A stretch of 64,000 nucleotides of DNA from Paraburkholderia sp. NMBU_R16 (GCF_013282575.1 NZ_JAAAYE010000023.1:1-64000), one strand, 5' to 3'; shown: positions 1-9,145, counted from the first letter of the stretch. Notes: generated by a model not told the origin, from the sequence alone. A program made the numbers and translations.

Positions 1-1
1 G

Positions 2-94
2 CGCGGCTACACGCGCTTCGAAACAATGCGAACCGTGCTGTTCCTCATCGCCGGCAAGCTAGATTTCTCCAGCTTCAACCCGCATGCCTCGTGA
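2..94 (+). CDS. 3' end of an unrecognised gene (partial)
   Basis: An open frame enters from outside the window and ends after 30 codons, with the C-terminus reading ...FETMRTVLFLIAGKLDF... I do not recognise the family from this fragment. Its stop lies about 25 bases from the point where a truncated acetyltransferase on the opposite strand loses its homology, so the two probably share a recombination breakpoint. The piece could be the end of a mobile-element gene that disrupted the acetyltransferase, but nothing in the fragment proves this. Confidence 0.3.
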   Translation, partial: RGYTRFETMRTVLFLIAGKLDFSSFNPHAS

Positions 95-114
95 GCCGCG
101 TTACCCACTGCATT

Positions 115-314
115 TTCAAAAGAGCCAGTAAAAAGCTGTCGTCCACCTTCTTGCCGATGAGATCGCTGAACAAGGCACGGACTGCATCCGCATCATGGAA
201 TGTCAACCGATTGAGAGCGGCGGTGATCGCCATCGCTCGTTTGATGTTTGCTGACATGGCCGCTGATTCCGGCGTTCTCCTGCGAATTATTATGGTGCGG
301 TCATCATTCGCCAT
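115..314 (-). pseudogene. Truncated sugar O-acetyltransferase (N-terminal fragment)
   Basis: The translation starts MANDDRTIIIRRRTPESAAM and continues with a stretch of the type LTFHDADAVRALFSDLIGKK followed by VDDSFLL. That resembles the cap region of maltose/galactoside O-acetyltransferase (LacA/NodL type) proteins, where VDDSF is normally followed by IPPFY and the left-handed beta-helix. Here the frame switches to unrelated residues (ALLKMQWVTR...) and stops, so the whole hexapeptide-repeat catalytic part is missing. The remnant cannot be an active acetyltransferase. The family assignment rests on a short segment and is moderately sure. Confidence 0.5.
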
Positions 315-472
315 TCGTTCTTTCCTTCGATAGCCAAACGGTCCGTTCGATTGTCGATGATCCGCGCCTCCTTGTCGATTGACCGTAGCTGGCCGAGTCT
401 TGCCACCTCATTGCAGGGCTAGAAGCTGACGGATTCGAATCGCCTCATGCGGAAGGATCTGTTCCGGCGCTT

Positions 473-1330
473 TCAACCATTGCGCATGCGTGCAACCAAC
501 GCGAGCAAGCGAGCACTCATTTCCTTGGCCGGCACGTGCGCCAGCCAGCCGTGACCGGGAAGCAGCCATTCGAAACGATACGCGGCCAGCTTGCCGAGCG
601 ATTCGGCGAGCTCGGTCCATGAGTACCAGCACGCGTCCCTGAACGCGACGAGGTCTTGCTCGCGTGGGCTCCAGGCAAGTGAATCACCCGAGAAGAGCAC
701 GCGATCCTCGAGCAGGTATACAACGCTACCCCGAGTGTGGCCGGGCGTCGAAATTGCGCGCACGCCGGCCGCGATACTCAGTGCCGATCCGTCGTCGAGC
801 AGATCCGTGGCATAGGGCGCAGCCGAGCTGTCATGGCGGTGGATCCAGACACGCGCTCCGAAACGGCGCGCGTATTTGTCTGCGTCTGCGACGTCATCAC
901 GATGCGACAGGAGGATGTGCGCAATGCCACCCGAAGCATCAAACCAATTCACCAGTTCGGCCGCATACCGCGGCGAGTCGATTAGCAGATTGCCGTCCGG
1001 GCGCGCGACAAAATAAGAATGTGCGCCAAACGAAGACCGAGCGTTGAATCCGCAGCGCCATACACCCGATATGATCTGCTGCGGAAAGATCGCGACGTTC
1101 GGGCGAGGCTGCTTCGTTTCGCTGCGTACCGATGCCGTAGGACATACAAACACCGCACGCCAAGCGGCAAGCTGGTCATCCGACGTGACGGGCTGTCGAA
1201 CGAAGACGCTTTTATCGTTTCGTTCAGCAATTAGCCCGGGCGCGACGTGACGCGATGCACCGCAATTGATGCACGCTGTGTCGATGTACCAGTCCCCTGG
1301 CACAGAGTCGGTATTACGTGGCGGCTTCAT
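473..1330 (-). CDS. MBL-fold metallo-hydrolase with N-terminal Cys motif
   Basis: A 285-residue protein if started at the internal ATG (MKPPRNTDSVPGDWYIDTAC); an upstream GTG/ATG would add 15 poorly conserved residues. The N-terminal 60 residues carry CINC plus a later Cys, like the short ferredoxin-like segment that precedes some MBL hydrolases. The metallo-beta-lactamase fold follows. SHRDDVADADKY replaces the usual HxHxDH, a variant seen in one MBL subfamily. Further ligands are STPGHT (His), FSGDSLAW (Asp) and LLPGHGW (His). It is probably a cytoplasmic metal-dependent hydrolase. The substrate cannot be read from sequence, and the flanking genes (remnants upstream, an ankyrin-like protein downstream) do not suggest a pathway. 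Confidence 0.85.
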   Translation of the reverse strand: MKPPRNTDSVPGDWYIDTACINCGASRHVAPGLIAERNDKSVFVRQPVTSDDQLAAWRAVFVCPTASVRSETKQPRPNVAIFPQQIISGVWRCGFNARSSFGAHSYFVARPDGNLLIDSPRYAAELVNWFDASGGIAHILLSHRDDVADADKYARRFGARVWIHRHDSSAAPYATDLLDDGSALSIAAGVRAISTPGHTRGSVVYLLEDRVLFSGDSLAWSPREQDLVAFRDACWYSWTELAESLGKLAAYRFEWLLPGHGWLAHVPAKEMSARLLALVARMRNG

Positions 1331-1628
1331 TCGATGCTCGGTGCTGACAACGCATGGCGACCTCACAGTTCCCATGATAGACCTTTCAACCGTCCAGACA
1401 TGACCGGAGCAGCGCGGGGAAGGCGGAGGCTGGAGCTTCGTGGCACTTCACCTCTTGACTGGCCGTCATTGCACTGAATCTAGTCCGCCGGGCCGCCCCG
1501 GACCAATGAGCGCATCGGCTTGCGGCGTCGGCGCCATGCCGCCCGGTGTGCGGATGAATAACGGGTCCTGCAGGTGTATATACGCAGTGGATAGTTCATC
1601 CCCATCAAATAGTGCCCGGCGGGACCGC

Positions 1629-2366
1629 TCACTGCTTGTCCTCCGCTTCTGCGGCCTTCTTTCGAGGCTTGATCATCAGGGAGGTCAAACCGGCCGCTCC
1701 AAGCTCTTGAACAGCCTGTTGCATATCAGTGCTGGCTTCCACCTTGGCTCTTGTCTCTTCTGTTTCGTTCTTGCAGTTCGCGAGCCATACCTCCTTTGCC
1801 TTAGCTATGTCGGACGATGCTCCTGCTTCTTCCAGAAGCTCACGCGTTTTCTTATACGGCGGGGTGGGATTAGATGTGTAGTAAGGCTGTGTAACTAACA
1901 TCGGCACTAACTTGAACGGATTGTCGACTACTGCAGGATTGCATGCCCACAAACTCTGCCTCATAGACAAATTCGCGGCGATCCACGGTGTCACACCCAT
2001 TTCATCGGCGTCGTCGATATGAGCCCTTACGAGACTGGAGGTGAGCAGCGCGGCTACAACGTTTGGGTAGCCCATGTAGGCGGCGGCCACGAGAGGGGAT
2101 TGCTCGCCTCTTCCTCTTGCGATAAGTCCTTCGGTCGAGCCTCCCGCTATGTACTCGCGGATTTCCTTGGCCGCGTTTGCTTCGGCTACGACCATATCGT
2201 CGACTTTGCCGGTCGTCTCCCCCACAACGTAAATGCGGTCCGCCAGCGAGTTGAGGACGGCCGTCGGTTCGCGTTGTGCATCCGCGGCGGTCGCGGCGCA
2301 CGAAATCATTGTGGAACCCAGCAAAACCGCAGTATGTGCGAGTAAATCTTGGGCAAGGTTTTTCAT
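1629..2366 (-). CDS. Secreted ankyrin-repeat-like protein
   Basis: A 245-residue protein starting MKNLAQDLLAHTAVLLGSTM with a signal-peptide-like N-terminus ending near CAATAADA. It is therefore likely periplasmic. Around residues 75-135 there is an ankyrin-like pattern (SPLVAAAYMGYPNVVAALL, then ADEMGVTPWIAANL). The C-terminal third is Lys/Glu-rich with predicted helices and ends KPRKKAAEAEDKQ. The gene looks less GC-rich than its neighbours, consistent with acquisition. Ankyrin repeats normally bind proteins; no partner is encoded nearby. The function is unknown. Confidence 0.7.
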   Translation of the reverse strand: MKNLAQDLLAHTAVLLGSTMISCAATAADAQREPTAVLNSLADRIYVVGETTGKVDDMVVAEANAAKEIREYIAGGSTEGLIARGRGEQSPLVAAAYMGYPNVVAALLTSSLVRAHIDDADEMGVTPWIAANLSMRQSLWACNPAVVDNPFKLVPMLVTQPYYTSNPTPPYKKTRELLEEAGASSDIAKAKEVWLANCKNETEETRAKVEASTDMQQAVQELGAAGLTSLMIKPRKKAAEAEDKQ

Positions 2367-2521
2367 GATTTCTATTGAGCGCGCCTTTCAGTCGTGTGGA
2401 ATATTCACCACCAGTATAGCAATGCTCTGACGGTCAAAATCCTCGTGAATGGCTGTTCTGGAGATGCGCGATAGACGGGCTGCTATCGGCCGTTCAGAAG
2501 AACTTCGTCGGCGACTGTGTT

Positions 2522-2788
2522 TCAGAATACTTCGACCGAACACCAGTCAGGCACGAATGCTTCGAATATGAAGAAATCGTCGATGTGCGCGAGCCCGAGC
2601 TCTTCCAAAGATCTCGAGCACGCGTCTGCCGCATCTCCGCCGAAAAACGGGCCAATCGAAATCAGATTGTTTGATTCGTCAAAGTATGTCCGAAAATTGA
2701 ATTCGACCATAACCGCCGAGAGATCGACATTCTTGGCCGTGAGTGCGGCTCGTCGGACAACGATTCCGAAATCTCGCGATACTTTCAT
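2522..2788 (-). CDS. Hypothetical protein, 88 aa
   Basis: The composition is that of a real folded acidic protein (MKVSRDFGIVVRRAALTAKN at the start; GPFFGGDAADACSRSLEELG in the middle). No signal peptide, membrane segment or known motif is visible. It lies between the ankyrin-like gene and the chemoreceptor, on the same strand as both, in a patch with weaker coding signal. I do not recognise the family. It could be a small immunity-type or orphan accessory protein, but nothing in the sequence shows that. Confidence 0.45.
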   Translation of the reverse strand: MKVSRDFGIVVRRAALTAKNVDLSAVMVEFNFRTYFDESNNLISIGPFFGGDAADACSRSLEELGLAHIDDFFIFEAFVPDWCSVEVF

Positions 2789-2832
2789 CTGTAGATGGCC
2801 GGAGCGAATCTGTAGCCGCGATTGTTAACGAT

Positions 2833-3102
2833 CTACCTGCCGGTGTCGACCGTCCGGTTGTGGGCCGACTGCGGCCCATTGTGAGCTGCAGCAGTCGCCC
2901 CATCGCCCAACGACTGTTCGACAACGTCGAATCTCCGACCGCCACGTTCCAAACGGACGCTCGTACGGCAAGTCGAGAAGCGCGGCGTCAATAGCCTTGC
3001 TACCTCTACCTCGGCGAGCCGTCGATCCCAATAGTCCGCTTTCATGGAATCTTTTGAAATCTCGACACTCGGGATGCCCAATTTGCGCCATCCCTCGTTC
3101 AC
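2833..3102 (-). pseudogene. Possible remnant ORF coupled to the chemoreceptor stop
   Basis: A GTG start overlaps the chemoreceptor stop (GTGA), and the first 40 residues (NEGWRKLGIPSVEISKDSMK, then ADYWDRRLAEVEVARLL) look like genuine protein. After that the translation becomes Arg/Thr-rich and low in coding character, as after a frameshift. It ends in a stretch (about 2815-2990) with inverted-repeat-like GC-rich non-coding texture. The family is not recognised. A broken small gene is the best reading; a functional 89-residue protein is less likely. Confidence 0.3.
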
Positions 3103-4904
3103 CCCCGCGCCAACTTAAACTCCCCCACTGCCTGTGCAAGCTTGGCCGCCTGCTCGCGCAACTGCTCCGCCGCCGCGGCAGACTCTTCGACGAGTGCCGC
3201 ATTTTGCTGCGTCGAATGATCGAGCTGCGAAAGCGCCTGATTGACCTGACTGAGCCCTGTGCTCTGTTCGGTCGTGGCAACGGTGATCTCGTCGATGACG
3301 CCGGTAATACCGCGCACGCTCTCCACAATTTCGTTCATCGTCGCACCGGCCGTCTGTACGAGTTGCGACCCGGTCTCGATCTTCTCGACGGACGAGTGAA
3401 TCAGCTCCTTGATCTCCTTGGCGGCCTGCGCGCTGCGTTGCGCGAGTGCACGCACCTCTGCGGCAACGACGGCGAAGCCTCGCCCGTGCTCGCTGGCCCG
3501 CGCAGCCTCGACCGCCGCGTTGAGCGCAAGGATGTTGGTCTGGAACGCGATGCCGTCGATGACGCCGATGATGTCGGCCATCTTGTCCGAGGCTTTGGTG
3601 ATTTCGTCCATCGTCGAGACGACCTCCCCGACGACTTCACCGCCGCGCGTGGCCACGCCCGAGGCCGAAGCCGCAAGCTGGCTCACTTGTGTGACCGCAT
3701 CGGCCGAGTTGCGCGCGGTGCCCGCGATTTCTTCGAGCGCGGCCGCGGTTTCCTGCAAGCTCGAAGCGGCGAGCTCCGTGCGGCTCGACAAATCCTGGTT
3801 GCCCTGCGCGATTTCCGCGCTCGCGACATTGACCGATTGGCTACTCTCGCGAATCTGGAGCAGGATCGTGCTGATTTTCTCGGCAAAGAGATTGAACGCA
3901 TGTGCGATTTGCGCCGCTTCATCGTTGCCCGCCGTCGGCAATCGCATCGTCAGATCACCGCTGCCACTGGCAACATCGGTGAGCGCATCGCGCACGAGCA
4001 GCACGCGCTTGAACGCGGCGTTCGTCAGCATACCGACCAGCGCCGCTGCGATAGCGGCAACGACGATGATCGCAATGAGCGTGGTCGTTGCCACCGCATG
4101 CATGCCGGCCGTGACATCCGACTTGTCGAGCGCAAGCACGAGAGACCAATCGGTGCCGGCGATCGGCTGCGCCCGCAGCAGCTCCGTTGCGCCGCCGATA
4201 TCCACCGCAACCGGCGCGGAAGCCGATTCGAGCGCTTTGAGCGCCTCGGGCGTCAGGCTCGGCGACAAGCCTGTAGCGGGCTTCATGATCAGATCGGTCT
4301 TGGCCGATGCGATCACTTGACCGGTCTTGTCGACGAGAAAGGCAAAGCTGGAGGGAGTGGGATGCACCGATGTCACGATGCTGCTCACGCTCTCCATATA
4401 GAGGCTGGCCGCCATCACGCCTTTCACGTTTCCGTCACGGACGATGGGTACCGCAAATGCAAACGCGGGCTTGCCGTTCGATGCGTCTTTGTAGAGCGCC
4501 GTCACGACCAGGTGTCCCTCGGCGATCGCCTGCTTGTACCACGGACGCGCGGTCGGATCGTAGCCGGGCTTGAGCGGCACGTTCGAGAATGCCGTCTTGT
4601 CCGGCAGCCCGAGCGTCATGACCTCGAAGCCGCCCGATTTGGCGAGCAGCTTCAGCGCGGGCAGCGGATCGCCTTCGCCGATCGTCATCGTATCGGCAAG
4701 GGCTTGGGTCTGCTTGGCGCGACCGGCGATCCATTCGTCGATCGCGAGCGCATGCCCGGACAGGATGGACTTGAGGTTCTGGTCGATCGCCGCGTCATTG
4801 TGCTGCTTGACGACGACATAGGCTACGCCGCCGGTCACGGCCAGCGCTACGACGACAATGGCGACGCAAGCCGCCAGAATTCGGGCACGAATCGATGCGA
4901 GCAT
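3099..4904 (-). CDS. Methyl-accepting chemotaxis protein with Cache sensor
   Basis: A 601-residue transmembrane chemoreceptor. TM1 is near residues 12-31, followed by a periplasmic Cache-type domain of about 250 residues (PWYKQAIAEGHLVVTALYKD is typical). TM2 is near 285-310, then HAMP and the cytoplasmic signalling coiled coil. The hairpin tip that contacts CheA/CheW is intact (IDGIAFQTNILALNAAVEAA, then HGRGFAVVAAEVRALAQRS). The usual AGEQGRGF is ASEHGRGF here, a mild variant. The Cache fold suggests a small organic ligand such as an amino or carboxylic acid. It ends without a CheR-tethering pentapeptide. No other chemotaxis genes are nearby, so it is an orphan receptor feeding the main chemotaxis array. 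Confidence 0.95.
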   Translation of the reverse strand: MLASIRARILAACVAIVVVALAVTGGVAYVVVKQHNDAAIDQNLKSILSGHALAIDEWIAGRAKQTQALADTMTIGEGDPLPALKLLAKSGGFEVMTLGLPDKTAFSNVPLKPGYDPTARPWYKQAIAEGHLVVTALYKDASNGKPAFAFAVPIVRDGNVKGVMAASLYMESVSSIVTSVHPTPSSFAFLVDKTGQVIASAKTDLIMKPATGLSPSLTPEALKALESASAPVAVDIGGATELLRAQPIAGTDWSLVLALDKSDVTAGMHAVATTTLIAIIVVAAIAAALVGMLTNAAFKRVLLVRDALTDVASGSGDLTMRLPTAGNDEAAQIAHAFNLFAEKISTILLQIRESSQSVNVASAEIAQGNQDLSSRTELAASSLQETAAALEEIAGTARNSADAVTQVSQLAASASGVATRGGEVVGEVVSTMDEITKASDKMADIIGVIDGIAFQTNILALNAAVEAARASEHGRGFAVVAAEVRALAQRSAQAAKEIKELIHSSVEKIETGSQLVQTAGATMNEIVESVRGITGVIDEITVATTEQSTGLSQVNQALSQLDHSTQQNAALVEESAAAAEQLREQAAKLAQAVGEFKLARG

Positions 4905-5042
4905 GATCTTGTTGTTTCTCCTGGCGTCGCTTTAGGGAGTGGACGAAGCTTGCGACAGTTGTTACCTCCCCCGTTTAACGGCCGCAACGCGCTAGACTTG
5001 AGCATCGCGCGGCCGAACGCGCCCATTCGAGCAGGAGCATTC

Positions 5043-5768
5043 ATGAAAATCGACGTCGACGCTCTCGCGCCAACAGGCAAGCTGCGCGCATCGATCAATC
5101 TCGGCAATCCGATTCTGGCCAACGCCGACCCGGAAACCGGCGAGCCATTCGGCGTATCGATCGATCTCGCGCGTGCATTCGCAGATAGGCTGGGGATCGA
5201 GCTCGAACTCGTCGTATTCGACTCGGCAGGCAAATCGGTTCAGGCAGTCGGTGAGGAGCGCGCGGATTTCGGTTTTTTCGCGGTCGATCCATTACGCGGC
5301 GAGAAAATCGCGTTCACGGCGCCTTATGTATTGATCGAAGGCTTTTACCTCGTACGCAGCGATTCGCCGATCCAAACCAATGACGAGGTGGACCAGCCGA
5401 ACAATCGCGTGGTCGTCGGCAAAGGTAGCGCTTATGACTTGTTTTTGACGCGCGAGTTGAAAGCGGCGCAAATCGTTCGCGCGCCGACGTCGCCGGCCGT
5501 CGTACCAACGTTCCTCGAGCAAGGCCTCGAAGTCGCCGCCGGCGTCAAGCAGCAGTTGGAAGCCGACGCCAGGCAAATCGCGGGACTTCGGCTGCTCGGC
5601 GAACGGTTCATGGTCATTCAGCAGGCAATGGGCGTGCCGAAGAGCCGTGGCGAAGCCGCGGCGCTCGCGCTCGGCGAATTCGTCAAGGAAATGAAAGCGT
5701 CGGGGTTCGTGGCCGACGCACTTCGAAGGCATGGCATTGTCGGCGCGTCAGTTGCTCCAGCGGCTTAA
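5043..5768 (+). CDS. Family-3 solute-binding-like protein without a leader
   Basis: A 241-residue protein with the fold of amino-acid-type periplasmic binding proteins. LRASINLGNPILANADPETG opens lobe 1, then PFGVSIDLARAFADRLGIEL, then ADFGFFAVDPLRGEKIAFTA, and lobe 2 carries NRVVVGKGSAYDLFLTREL. It starts directly at the fold with no signal peptide and no transport partners, so it is probably cytoplasmic or a ligand sensor or enzyme rather than an importer subunit. The ATG follows AGGAGC at a sensible distance. A much longer open frame runs upstream through the antisense of the chemoreceptor; that extension is not coding. It is divergent from the chemoreceptor, and sharing of a ligand is possible but unproven. 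Confidence 0.8.
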   Translation: MKIDVDALAPTGKLRASINLGNPILANADPETGEPFGVSIDLARAFADRLGIELELVVFDSAGKSVQAVGEERADFGFFAVDPLRGEKIAFTAPYVLIEGFYLVRSDSPIQTNDEVDQPNNRVVVGKGSAYDLFLTRELKAAQIVRAPTSPAVVPTFLEQGLEVAAGVKQQLEADARQIAGLRLLGERFMVIQQAMGVPKSRGEAAALALGEFVKEMKASGFVADALRRHGIVGASVAPAA

Positions 5769-5773
5769 GCCCA

Positions 5774-6237
5774 TCAACACCGGCCGTATAAGCGTCCCAC
5801 CTCATAAAGACTTTCAATTCGCGCGCTGTCGTCTATCCCTTCGTCGCCGATAATGTCCGCCGGATGAGCGCCACGCGCGATGGCTCGCGCGTCCAATAGC
5901 TGCTGATCGACCTCGCGCGGCAGCTTTGGAACGGCCTTATGCGGCCTCGTCCCGGCATGCTCTCGTAATCCTCTCAAGCTCTCGTCCAATTGCCCCCACG
6001 TAACGCCCACTAGCGATCCAAAACCGGCCGCGCGGGCACGTTCTGCGTCCTGGCACACAGGTTCATCGTAACGCAGCGCCACAGATGTCGAAACAGGTAC
6101 CATGTCGCGGCCTCGCTCTATAAAATCGTCGCCAGAGAATACCGGGCCAATCGCTACAGCACCGCTCGCGAGCGAAGTCGCGTCGTTGCCAGCGTAGTTT
6201 GCCAGGTGACGCGCCGCGTCGACCTCGTACGAAAACC
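5774..6237 (-). pseudogene. 3' fragment of an unrecognised gene lacking a start
   Basis: From the first ATG there are 109 residues (MVPVSTSVALRYDEPVCQDA...). The same frame stays open further upstream with convincing protein (DAARHLANYAGNDATSLASG, then AVAIGPVFSGDDFIERGRD) right up to the end of the MFS gene. There is no ATG, GTG or TTG in that upstream part, so the 5' end appears to have been lost, perhaps when the MFS operon was joined here. The ...LPREVDQQLLDARAIARGAH... segment looks helical and cytoplasmic. I do not recognise the family. Confidence 0.45.
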
Positions 6238-7548
6238 TCAGCCCCGCTTCGCTACCAGCCGGCTATCCACACGCGTCGGCTTTGCGCGGCTCACCGATGC
6301 AAGCGCGGCAAGACTGATCATCGCGGTCGCCATCAGATAGAAGCCCGGCGCACTGCGGTTCGCCGTCACACTGACGAGCCACGTGACGATCGCAGGCGTG
6401 AAGCCACCGAACACGGTCACACCGATGTTGTAGCCGATCGACATGCCCGTCGAGCGCGTCGCCGCCGGAAAGATCTCCGACATCAAAGCCGGCAGCGCGC
6501 CGAAATAGATCGACTTCAACAGTGCGAGCCAGATGACGAGCCCAAACAGCGCGACCGCGGAACCATGCTCGACCGCATACGAGAATGCGGGATAAACCGT
6601 TACGACGAGCACGATCCCTACCGTCACCATCTGCTTGAGCCTGCCGATCCGGTCCGACACATGCCCTGCCAGCGGCGTAACGCAGGTCAGAATGATCCCG
6701 CCCATCATCGTCGCGGCGAAACCCGTCGATGCAGGCATGTGCAGTTGGCGGATCGCAAACGTCGGCAGGTATTGCAGCAGATAGTTGACCGAAGTCGAGA
6801 CGGCCAGCGCGCCGGCAGCGACCAGCACCATCCCCTTTTGCCGCATGATCACATCGCGCACGGGTGTTTGCGTGCGTGCGGCCTCGGTAAAAGCGGGCGC
6901 GTCTTCGAGGAAGCGGCGCAGATAAAGCCCGAGCGGCCCGATGAGAAGCCCGAAGAAAAACGGAACCCGCCAACCCCATGATTCGAGCTCGGCATGCGGC
7001 AGCAGCCGGGCGAGCGCAAAACCGAACGTGGCGGCGAGCAGCGTCGCGAGACCCTGCGTGGCGAATTGCCAGCTTGCAAGAAAGCCACGCCGGTGCGGCG
7101 CATGCTCTACGAGCATCGCCGTCGATGCGCCAAACTCGCCGCCTGCCGAAAACCCCTGGATGAGTCTCGCCGCGAATACACCGAGAGGCGCGGCCAGACC
7201 GATCCGATCGTAACCGGGAATCAGCGCGACGATGGCGGTCCCCACCATCATCAGGCCCACTGAGGCCATCAGTGCCGCTTTGCGGCCACGCTTGTCGGCA
7301 TAAGCGCCCAACACGACGCCACCGAGCGGGCGCACGAGATAAGACGCGCCGAACGAACCGAACGTCAACAACATCGAGGCCGTTTCATTCGTCGTCGGGA
7401 AAAAGTTCTTGCCGATATAGATGGCAAAGAACGCATAGATTGCGATATCGAACCATTCGAGCGCATTGCCGGCCGACGTCGCAACGACGATTTGCGTCAG
7501 GGTCAATGGCTTGCGCAAGGCCGGAGAAGAAACGGGAAGGTGACTCAT
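6238..7548 (-). CDS. MFS transporter, metabolite:H+ symporter type
   Basis: A 436-residue, 12-TM major facilitator. It carries MHS-family signatures: GNALEWFDIAIYAFFAIYIG in TM1, FGSFGASYLVRPLGGVVLG with the AYADKRGRKAAL loop between TM2 and TM3, and RLIQGFSAGGEFGAS in TM4. Relatives import organic acids, betaines or dipeptide-like solutes with protons. The start is the ATG that overlaps the stop of the upstream peptidase gene (ATGA), so the two are translationally coupled. Longer upstream extensions belong to another frame of the peptidase. The likely job is to import a substrate whose hydrolysis or salvage involves the M20 enzyme. Confidence 0.92.
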   Translation of the reverse strand: MSHLPVSSPALRKPLTLTQIVVATSAGNALEWFDIAIYAFFAIYIGKNFFPTTNETASMLLTFGSFGASYLVRPLGGVVLGAYADKRGRKAALMASVGLMMVGTAIVALIPGYDRIGLAAPLGVFAARLIQGFSAGGEFGASTAMLVEHAPHRRGFLASWQFATQGLATLLAATFGFALARLLPHAELESWGWRVPFFFGLLIGPLGLYLRRFLEDAPAFTEAARTQTPVRDVIMRQKGMVLVAAGALAVSTSVNYLLQYLPTFAIRQLHMPASTGFAATMMGGIILTCVTPLAGHVSDRIGRLKQMVTVGIVLVVTVYPAFSYAVEHGSAVALFGLVIWLALLKSIYFGALPALMSEIFPAATRSTGMSIGYNIGVTVFGGFTPAIVTWLVSVTANRSAPGFYLMATAMISLAALASVSRAKPTRVDSRLVAKRG

Positions 7549-8996
7549 GCCGACACTCGATGGTTGACCGACGATGCACGAAGCTCGACGATGCGCCTTG
7601 CATCGTCGCCGAGATCCCACCAGACGCCCGCCATCACGCCCAGCGCTTCGCGCGCGACCGAGCCGAGCAGATGCTCGTTCGGCGCATGCTGTGCGCACGC
7701 GGGATACGAATGCGGTATCCAGAGCGTCGGCAAGCCGAGCGTGTCGGCGAACACGTCGTTCGGCACGGTGCCGCCAAGGTTCGGCAGTAGCGCGGGTTTC
7801 TTGCCGGCCGTGACCCGCATCGACGAAAGGACCCAATCGACCCACGGATCGTCCGGATCGAGCCGGGTCGCGGCCGCAATCCGCTCCACCGATACCTCGA
7901 CCTCCGAAAAACCATGGCGCGCGAAATGGGCCTCGAGATAGCGGGCCGCATTGGCACTGTCGGTGCCGACCACATAGCGCAATTGACAGGTCGCGCGAGC
8001 AACGGGCGGGATGGCATTGACGGGCGCGTCCGGATTGCCGGCCTTGAAAGCGAGGACCTCGAGCGCATTCCACGCAATGACGCGCTCGGTCGGCGTCAGC
8101 CCCGGTTCGCCCCAGTCCGGATCGATCCGCGGGCCATCGTCATCGCCGCCGAGCTCGATGTCGGTGAGCGCGCGGCGCACGGCATCGGACACGGGCGGCG
8201 GGCGCAGCCCCTCGACGACGATCGCGCCACGCTTGTCGACGAGGCTCGCAATCGCATGCGCAAGCACGATGGCGGGATTGCGCAGTACACCGCCCCAGTT
8301 GCCCGAGTGGTGTGCGCCTTCGCGCAAGTCGACCGTCAGATCGAAGTTGATGTCGCCGCGCGAACCGAGAAACACGGTCGGGCGCTCAGCGCTCACGCGC
8401 GGGCCATCCGATGCGATGAACACGTCGGCCGCGAGCGCGGCACGCTCTTGGGCGCAGAATTCCCCGAGACCCGGCGAGCCGATCTCCTCGCCTGTTTCGA
8501 AGATGACCTTCACGTTGTAGCCGAGCTTGCCGTCGCGCGCAGCGAGCACCACGTCCAGTGCCGCAAAGTTGATCGTGTGCTGGCCCTTGTTGTCCGCCGT
8601 GCCACGGCCGTACCATCGGTCGCCCTCCACGGTCACTTGCCATGGGGCCAGGCCCGCGCGCCATTGCTCGTCGTAACCGCGCACGACATCGCCGTGGCCG
8701 TATAACAGCACAGTCGGCAGCGCCGGGTCCTCGATGCGTTCGGCAATCAGAAACGGCGCGTTTGCGGCTACAGGGTTTTCGGCCACTCGGCAGTTAAAGC
8801 CGAGACGCTCGAGCGTGGGCGTCATCTCGTCGGTCAGATAGGCGCGCAATTCATCCGCTCTCGCCGGGTTCTGGCTCTCGGTCCGAAATCCGACACGGCG
8901 CGCAAGATCTTCGAGCAACTGGCCCGAATCGTAGACCGCGAACGCCTGGTCGATCGCCTCCCGACGAACGTTCCGTGGAATGTGGCTTGTAGTCAA
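7545..8996 (-). CDS. M20 family metallopeptidase
   Basis: A 483-residue two-domain amidohydrolase/peptidase. Metal-site motifs are LLYGHGDVVRGYDEQW (His/Asp), YGRGTADNKGQH (bridging Asp), FETGEEIGSPGL (catalytic and metal Glu) and WIPHSYPACAQHAPNEHLLG (C-terminal His). A dimerisation domain lies near residues 190-330. I chose the TTG start because GGAGG lies just upstream and the conserved protein begins there (TTSHIPRNVRREAIDQAF). The ATG about 100 bases further up would run into the divergent regulator's promoter. It likely cleaves a small peptide or N-acyl amino acid in the cytoplasm. It is first in a two-gene operon with the MFS importer and divergent from a LysR regulator that probably controls it. 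Confidence 0.92.
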   Translation of the reverse strand: MTTSHIPRNVRREAIDQAFAVYDSGQLLEDLARRVGFRTESQNPARADELRAYLTDEMTPTLERLGFNCRVAENPVAANAPFLIAERIEDPALPTVLLYGHGDVVRGYDEQWRAGLAPWQVTVEGDRWYGRGTADNKGQHTINFAALDVVLAARDGKLGYNVKVIFETGEEIGSPGLGEFCAQERAALAADVFIASDGPRVSAERPTVFLGSRGDINFDLTVDLREGAHHSGNWGGVLRNPAIVLAHAIASLVDKRGAIVVEGLRPPPVSDAVRRALTDIELGGDDDGPRIDPDWGEPGLTPTERVIAWNALEVLAFKAGNPDAPVNAIPPVARATCQLRYVVGTDSANAARYLEAHFARHGFSEVEVSVERIAAATRLDPDDPWVDWVLSSMRVTAGKKPALLPNLGGTVPNDVFADTLGLPTLWIPHSYPACAQHAPNEHLLGSVAREALGVMAGVWWDLGDDARRIVELRASSVNHRVSA

Positions 8997-9145
8997 ACGG
9001 CCTCCGTGGCCAATCAGCGGGATGGGAAAAGGGATTCCGGGATTCGGACTCAATAGCGAAAGATTAAAAACGCCAAAAATTCGCAACAATCTCAAATTTG
9101 TCGACTACAGTTGCCGAAAAGGCAACGCAACGGGGACCCCGAGCC
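8997..9145. promoter_or_regulatory. Divergent promoter region, M20 operon / LysR regulator
   Basis: The 150-base gap between the TTG of the peptidase and the ATG of the LysR gene is clearly more AT-rich than the flanks, especially 9055-9115. It contains several T-N11-A arrangements, the LysR-type recognition form, and is the expected place for a shared operator. No single box can be assigned with confidence. Confidence 0.45.

Noticed and set aside
2789-2990. GC-rich inverted-repeat-like stretch considered as a small RNA or insertion-sequence end
   Set aside because: No clean inverted ends, target duplication, promoter or terminator could be defined; left as non-coding or remnant sequence.
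2997-5042. Long + frame running through the antisense of the chemoreceptor into the binding-protein gene (923 codons in all)
   Set aside because: The translation of this part is Arg/His-rich and repetitive, while the opposite strand encodes an unmistakable chemoreceptor. Only the last 241 codons, from the ATG at 5043, are real.
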